A model generated the notes under the pieces. It saw nothing but the letters and a program-made list of their open reading frames with translations. It had not been told where the DNA came from and ran no database searches. The position numbers and the translations under genes are program-made. A stretch of DNA of 64,000 nt from Terriglobia bacterium. Its GTDB lineage: Bacteria; Acidobacteriota; Terriglobia; Bryobacterales; UBA6623. Below, piece by piece: positions 60,693 through 64,000 of this stretch. Each line of letters begins with the position of its first letter. Positions within the stretch are counted from its first letter, which is position 1. Where the stretch lies: positions 1 through 64,000 of the forward strand of contig VXRL01000060.1 of the NCBI GenBank assembly GCA_009838515.1. Direction: 5' to 3'.

Positions 60693-62405
60693 ATGGGAAA
60701 GCTAGGGGTCGTTAGTCTGGCATTTGTGATGGCAGCAGTCTGCGTGCCACAGGTCGCTGCTAGATCGAGTGGCGGACCCTCGCGCACCAGCGGAGGACCT
60801 TTCCCCGGGGAACGCGACTGCACGGCGTGCCATCATAGCTCCGAGGTCAACTCCGGACCGGGAACTTTGTCGCTTACGGTCGGCGGTGTCGCCGCGTCTG
60901 CCGAGTCGCCTCCGACCTACACGCCGGGCGAAACGATCGCGCTGATCGTCTCCTTCGAGGACACGACCAAGTTTCGCGTCGGCTTTCAGCTGACGGCGCG
61001 GTCCGGCGACGGCTGTGGTCAGCCCGGCTCACTGGCTGCTGGGTCATCGGCCGATGGCAGCGGCATCAAGTCGGAATCGGGCACATGCGGTCCGGCAGGC
61101 GCTCAAGTCCAATGGGTGACTCACCAGACGCCTCGCAACGGCAGTTCCGCGACATTCGCGATCGATTGGACAGCGCCCGCTGAGGATGTGGGGCCGGTAA
61201 CGATCGCTGTGGCGGTCAATGGTGCGGACGGAGCCCAGAGTGCCAGTGGTGACAACATCTACACGCTGCAGGCAGTGCTGCAGCCCAGCGCGGCTGCGTC
61301 ACCGATCTCCCCAATGATCTCCGAGGGCGGAGTGACTTCACTCGGTGATTCCGATCCCGCTTTGACCACAGGAGCGCCGGGCGGTATCGCAGTGATCAGC
61401 GGAACCGGATTTGCCGAGATGGGCGATGGAACCCTTGGTTCCGCCGGTGCGGACGGCACTCTCGCCACCAACACGGGCGGCGTTTGTGTGGAGGTCAACC
61501 AGGTTCGAGCCCCCGTGCTATACGCGGACGCCACGACAGTGTACGTCCAGATTCCCGCTGAAACGGGCCTAGGACCCGCAGCTGTGCAGGTGATCGGCAA
61601 TTGCGATCCCGAGGCGGACGGCGGGCAGGCAGTGCTGAGCAACACGGCCATGTTCGAGATCGCCAGCGTAAAGCCCGCGCTGGTGCACGTTTCGGAGAGC
61701 ACTGCGGGAGCGGTCGCCGTGCACGAGGATTTCTCGCTGGTCGCCAGCGAGCCGGAAACTCCGGCCGCCACGGAGATGTCGGCGATGCCGGCACCGGCTG
61801 AGGGCGAGGACCCAGAGGATGCTGGCCCCGAGATGTCGCCGGCCGTGCCGGGTGAGGTCGTCACATTGTTCGGAACAGGGTTCGGGCCGACCGATCCTGC
61901 CTTGGCCTCGGGTGAAATACCGGCCCTGTCCCATGTGCTGGCCGCCGAGTCGGTTCAGCTGATGCTTGGCGAGACCACGGTTCCGGACGACCACATCGTG
62001 TACGCCGGCGCCACGCCGGGTGTCGCCGGACTGTATCAGTTGAGCGCGAGGATTCCGGATGCGATGCCTGCCGGCGACTTTGCGGTCTCTCTGATGGTGG
62101 ACATGCAGGCTTCGCCGGCCGGCGCGACGATCGCGATCGGCATGCCTGAACCGGACGAGGACGGCGTGGCCTGTGTAGCGGACCTTGTGCTGAGCGTTGG
62201 CGAGTCATGCAGCGGGGGTGTGAACGTATTCGGGACTGCATACACGGGCGTGTTTGAAGTGAAAGCGGACGAGGCATGCGTCACGGTTGAGGGCCTTCCG
62301 CCGTTTTGCGGGGAAGAAACGCTTGACCCCCTCGGTCTCGGTCTCCTCGTGGCGGAGAAGCAGAGCGACGGCACGTGGAAGATCACCAAGTTCGGTGATG
62401 AGTGA
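60693..62405 (+). CDS. Secreted heme-motif protein with TIGR03437-like C-terminal domain
   Basis: The product has 570 residues from ATG 60693, with signal peptide 'LGVVSLAFVMAAVCVPQVAA'. A single heme motif 'ERDCTACHHSSE' opens a beta-rich domain of about 150 residues ('PGTLSLTVGG', 'YTPGETIALIVSFED', 'FRVGFQLTARSGDGCGQPGS') similar to secreted cell-surface domains found after a CxxCH (choice-of-anchor/Reeler type). Residues 210-560 have repeated IPT-like sheets and text typical of the Solibacter C-terminal domain TIGR03437 ('PGGIAVISGTGFAEMG', 'VTLFGTGFGPTDPALASG', 'GLYQLSARIPDAMPAGDF'). Two Pro/Glu-rich spacers separate them. A GAGGTG ribosome site fits ATG 60693; GTG 60684 is in frame. A surface electron-transfer or adhesion role is inference. 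Confidence 0.7.
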   Translation: MGKLGVVSLAFVMAAVCVPQVAARSSGGPSRTSGGPFPGERDCTACHHSSEVNSGPGTLSLTVGGVAASAESPPTYTPGETIALIVSFEDTTKFRVGFQLTARSGDGCGQPGSLAAGSSADGSGIKSESGTCGPAGAQVQWVTHQTPRNGSSATFAIDWTAPAEDVGPVTIAVAVNGADGAQSASGDNIYTLQAVLQPSAAASPISPMISEGGVTSLGDSDPALTTGAPGGIAVISGTGFAEMGDGTLGSAGADGTLATNTGGVCVEVNQVRAPVLYADATTVYVQIPAETGLGPAAVQVIGNCDPEADGGQAVLSNTAMFEIASVKPALVHVSESTAGAVAVHEDFSLVASEPETPAATEMSAMPAPAEGEDPEDAGPEMSPAVPGEVVTLFGTGFGPTDPALASGEIPALSHVLAAESVQLMLGETTVPDDHIVYAGATPGVAGLYQLSARIPDAMPAGDFAVSLMVDMQASPAGATIAIGMPEPDEDGVACVADLVLSVGESCSGGVNVFGTAYTGVFEVKADEACVTVEGLPPFCGEETLDPLGLGLLVAEKQSDGTWKITKFGDE

Positions 62406-62432
62406 GCGCGTGGCGGCACAGAGGTAACGTCG

Positions 62433-63497
62433 ATGCGAGATCTTGAGCAAAAGGTGAACCGAATCATGAACCGAAGATCCTTCAAACAATGGCTCTCCCT
62501 TCCATGCCTGTGGACTGTGGCACTGCTGACGGTGCAGGCGCAGCCGGTCGAGCTGGAGTACGCCCCCGACGATGGAGCAGTCTTCAACGTCGTCGAGACC
62601 GTGACCCGCGTCACTTCGGTAACCGGGGCTGATCCCGCCGTCGATCCCGTAACCGACGTGCGGATGCGCGAGAGCGTCGTCACGGTCGCGGCGGCCGCCG
62701 TTCCGGATCCGGATACGGTGATCACCACTGGGGGCTTGACGGTCGACGTTGTCCCGGACTCCACGGCATTCTCGAACAAGGTGACGATCCAGGCCCAGAG
62801 CCTCACTCGCAACGACAATGCCGTCGCGAGCCCGCTGCATGCGGCGTTCAGCGGATTGGAGCTGACCTACCACTTGGACGATCAGGGCAAGCTGCTTGAG
62901 ATCGCGGGATACGAAGGGGTGCGCGCTGCGATGACTGCGAAGCTGCCCGACAAGCTGGCGGCAACTCTGCTCAAGCTGGTCAACCACGAAACTCTTCGGC
63001 ACCAGGATCGAGCGAGCTACGAAGAGGTCCACGGTCCCTTCACGGAAGGTAGCGTTACCCCGGTCGTCAACGAGGTCTCCGCGGCGAGCCATGCCTTGCC
63101 GTCCGAGGGTTCTGTGGTCTTGTATTCGGTTTCTACGATCGCGACCGTGCCCGACGAAGACAAGATCCGTCTCACGCGCACCTTCAACTCCGATGCCGCG
63201 GCCCTTGCCATGGAGTTCGACGGCCTCGAAGAGGCAACCATCTTGGAGGCTCAGGGCATGCTTGCGTCGACACTACCGGACACCTACGCGAGTGCGACCG
63301 TGTCCGGTTCCGAGGAGGTGCTCGTTCAAACTGGCGGCGCGCTGGTAGAGTCGCGCACCCTCATGCTGGTCGCGGAGTGGACGCTGCAAGCGCCAGACGG
63401 CACCACCCCCGAAGTCCACAAGGTCGAAGAGACCAGGGAGTTCACGGCGACCGCTGTCGAAGTGCAGGCAGACGCGGCGACGGCCGCGCAGCCCTGA
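62433..63497 (+). CDS. Secreted protein of unknown function
   Basis: The product has 354 residues from ATG 62433, or 343 from ATG 62466. The hydrophobic stretch 'WLSLPCLWTVALLTVQAQ' is a signal peptide, and the mature part is beta-rich and acidic ('VELEYAPDDGAVFNVVETVT', 'LSRTFNSDAAALAMEF'-like text, 'EEVLVQTGGALVESRTLMLV'). It somewhat resembles DUF6263-type proteins, but I cannot confirm a family. GAGG lies 8 bases before 62433, while 62466 gives a more usual signal peptide; the N-terminus between them is acidic. It follows the heme-motif protein by 27 bases, so the two likely form an operon and may share an envelope role. Confidence 0.7.
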   Translation: MRDLEQKVNRIMNRRSFKQWLSLPCLWTVALLTVQAQPVELEYAPDDGAVFNVVETVTRVTSVTGADPAVDPVTDVRMRESVVTVAAAAVPDPDTVITTGGLTVDVVPDSTAFSNKVTIQAQSLTRNDNAVASPLHAAFSGLELTYHLDDQGKLLEIAGYEGVRAAMTAKLPDKLAATLLKLVNHETLRHQDRASYEEVHGPFTEGSVTPVVNEVSAASHALPSEGSVVLYSVSTIATVPDEDKIRLTRTFNSDAAALAMEFDGLEEATILEAQGMLASTLPDTYASATVSGSEEVLVQTGGALVESRTLMLVAEWTLQAPDGTTPEVHKVEETREFTATAVEVQADAATAAQP

Positions 63498-63639
63498 TCT
63501 GAAGATCGGCCCGTCTCGGCCGCGGCTGGCCGGCCAGGAACTCGGCTGCGGGCGCGCTCGCCCCGCGGATTCAAGGCCTTGAGCGCCAAGAGCCCCCAGC
63601 TAGGGCGAAGACTTGAGCGCGGCGAGCGCCTGTAGGCGA

Positions 63640-63645
63640 TATACT
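63640..63645 (+). promoter_or_regulatory. -10 element (TATACT) in the NCS2 permease leader
   Basis: TATACT is followed by a leader of about 80 bases before GTG 63734, which contains the hairpin listed next. Confidence 0.4.
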
Positions 63646-63651
63646 GGCTTG

Positions 63652-63669
63652 GCCAGGCCTTTTCCTGGC
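63652..63669 (+). other. Short leader hairpin upstream of the NCS2 permease
   Basis: GCCAGG (63652-63657) and CCTGGC (63664-63669) pair across a 6-base CCTTTT loop just after the predicted transcription start. It could stabilise the mRNA 5' end. It is far too small to be a purine riboswitch. Confidence 0.35.
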
Positions 63670-63733
63670 TTGTGCGACCACTAAGCGGGCGGAGTCGATT
63701 GCCGCACTCGGCCCAGCGTTGGCGCAAATCGCC

Positions 63734-64000
63734 GTGTTGGAATCTCTGGATCGCTATTTCGAGGTCCGACAGCTTGGATCCAGCGTCCGGACAGAGGTCG
63801 TAGCGGGAGCGACCACCTTCCTTGCGATGAGCTACGTCATCGCGGTCAATCCGGCGATTCTGGCCGATGCCGGGATCCCGCCCGCCGCAGCCGCTTTCGC
63901 GACCTGCTTGGTCAGCGGCTTGGCCACCATCGCCATGGGACTCTTCGCCCGGCTGCCTCTCGCAGTGGCACCGGGAATGGGCTTGAACGCGTTCTTCGCG
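63734..64000 (+). CDS. NCS2-family purine permease (AzgA-like), cut by the window edge
   Basis: Translation from GTG 63734 gives 89 residues that run off the right edge. 'LGSSVRTEVVAGATTFLAMS' followed by 'YVIAVNPAILADAGIP' is the signature N-terminus of guanine/hypoxanthine/adenine permeases of the NCS2/AzgA group. The first transmembrane helices ('AAAAFATCLVSGLATIAMGL') and 'PLAVAPGMGLNAFFA' follow, the last containing the conserved APGMGLNAFF. The protein should import purines by proton symport. A full family member has about 430-450 residues. The frame also has TTG codons upstream, so the exact start is uncertain. Confidence 0.92.
   Translation, partial: MLESLDRYFEVRQLGSSVRTEVVAGATTFLAMSYVIAVNPAILADAGIPPAAAAFATCLVSGLATIAMGLFARLPLAVAPGMGLNAFFA

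Noticed and set aside
63646-63733. Purine riboswitch ahead of the NCS2 permease
   Set aside because: The leader has one 6-bp hairpin only. The conserved three-way junction bases of a purine riboswitch are not seen.

Overview
The window looks like a piece of an Acidobacteriota chromosome, most likely of the Bryobacterales/Solibacter type. The evidence is family content: two tandem von Willebrand A proteins of the acidobacterial VWFA-related family, a secreted protein ending in a Solibacter-type (TIGR03437-like) domain, an acidobacterial TonB-dependent receptor, two DUF6152 proteins with their usual companions, several Tat-exported sugar-type oxidoreductases, a sulfatase and a PQQ dehydrogenase. 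The bulk is GC-rich; two sampled 60-base lines of ordinary genes gave 79 G+C of 120. No rRNA, tRNA, CRISPR array or insertion sequence was seen. No stretch longer than about 270 bases lacks a gene; the gaps hold promoters, weak hairpins or nothing recognisable.

Layout. 1-573: LysR remnant open at the left edge. 739-5660: exported or carbohydrate-related enzymes (propeller protein, enolase-superfamily enzyme, ceramidase-like hydrolase, inositol-dehydrogenase-like enzyme) followed by pyrG. 7602-9826: two overlapping VWA genes and a small Trp/Arg-rich protein. 9795-12405: pta, a Tat-exported Gfo/Idh/MocA protein and two small proteins. 12536-15471: phosphodiesterase-like membrane protein coupled to xseA. 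15565-22772: aldo/keto reductase, a VapBC-like pair, Gfo/Idh/MocA plus HEAT-like protein, methylmalonate-semialdehyde dehydrogenase, cytochrome c'-like lipoprotein and a tandem pair of DUF6644-like membrane proteins. 23934-29284: a two-gene, lower-GC cassette, an AAA/DUF4143 ATPase overlapping a 1366-residue NACHT/STAND-like ATPase with a C-terminal PD-(D/E)XK nuclease-like domain. 30058-37261: two copies of a three-gene set (family B, family A, DUF6152) around a PQQ dehydrogenase-cytochrome c fusion. 37484-46446: TonB receptor, purB, a glycerate/glyoxylate trio and a sulfatase. 46579-54914: propeller/PHP lipoprotein, fused pabAB, DUF2442, fused aroDE and trpE. 54943-64000: large ABC-type permease, TPR protein, araB-type kinase, a heme-motif/TIGR03437-like protein, an unknown secreted protein and the start of an NCS2 purine permease.

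How genes work together. The chorismate cluster feeds shikimate (aroDE) to tryptophan (trpE) and folate (pabAB). The enzymes at 41680-44949 fit interconversion of glyoxylate, tartronate semialdehyde, hydroxypyruvate and glycerate. Many exported oxidoreductases and hydrolases suggest a heterotroph living on complex organic matter.

The best candidate for an undescribed system is the 23934-29284 cassette, which has a strong promoter, a 34-bp dyad over it and a start codon at the predicted transcription start. A second window-wide pattern is a -10-like hexamer 6-8 bases before the start codon of at least nine genes, which suggests frequent leaderless transcripts.
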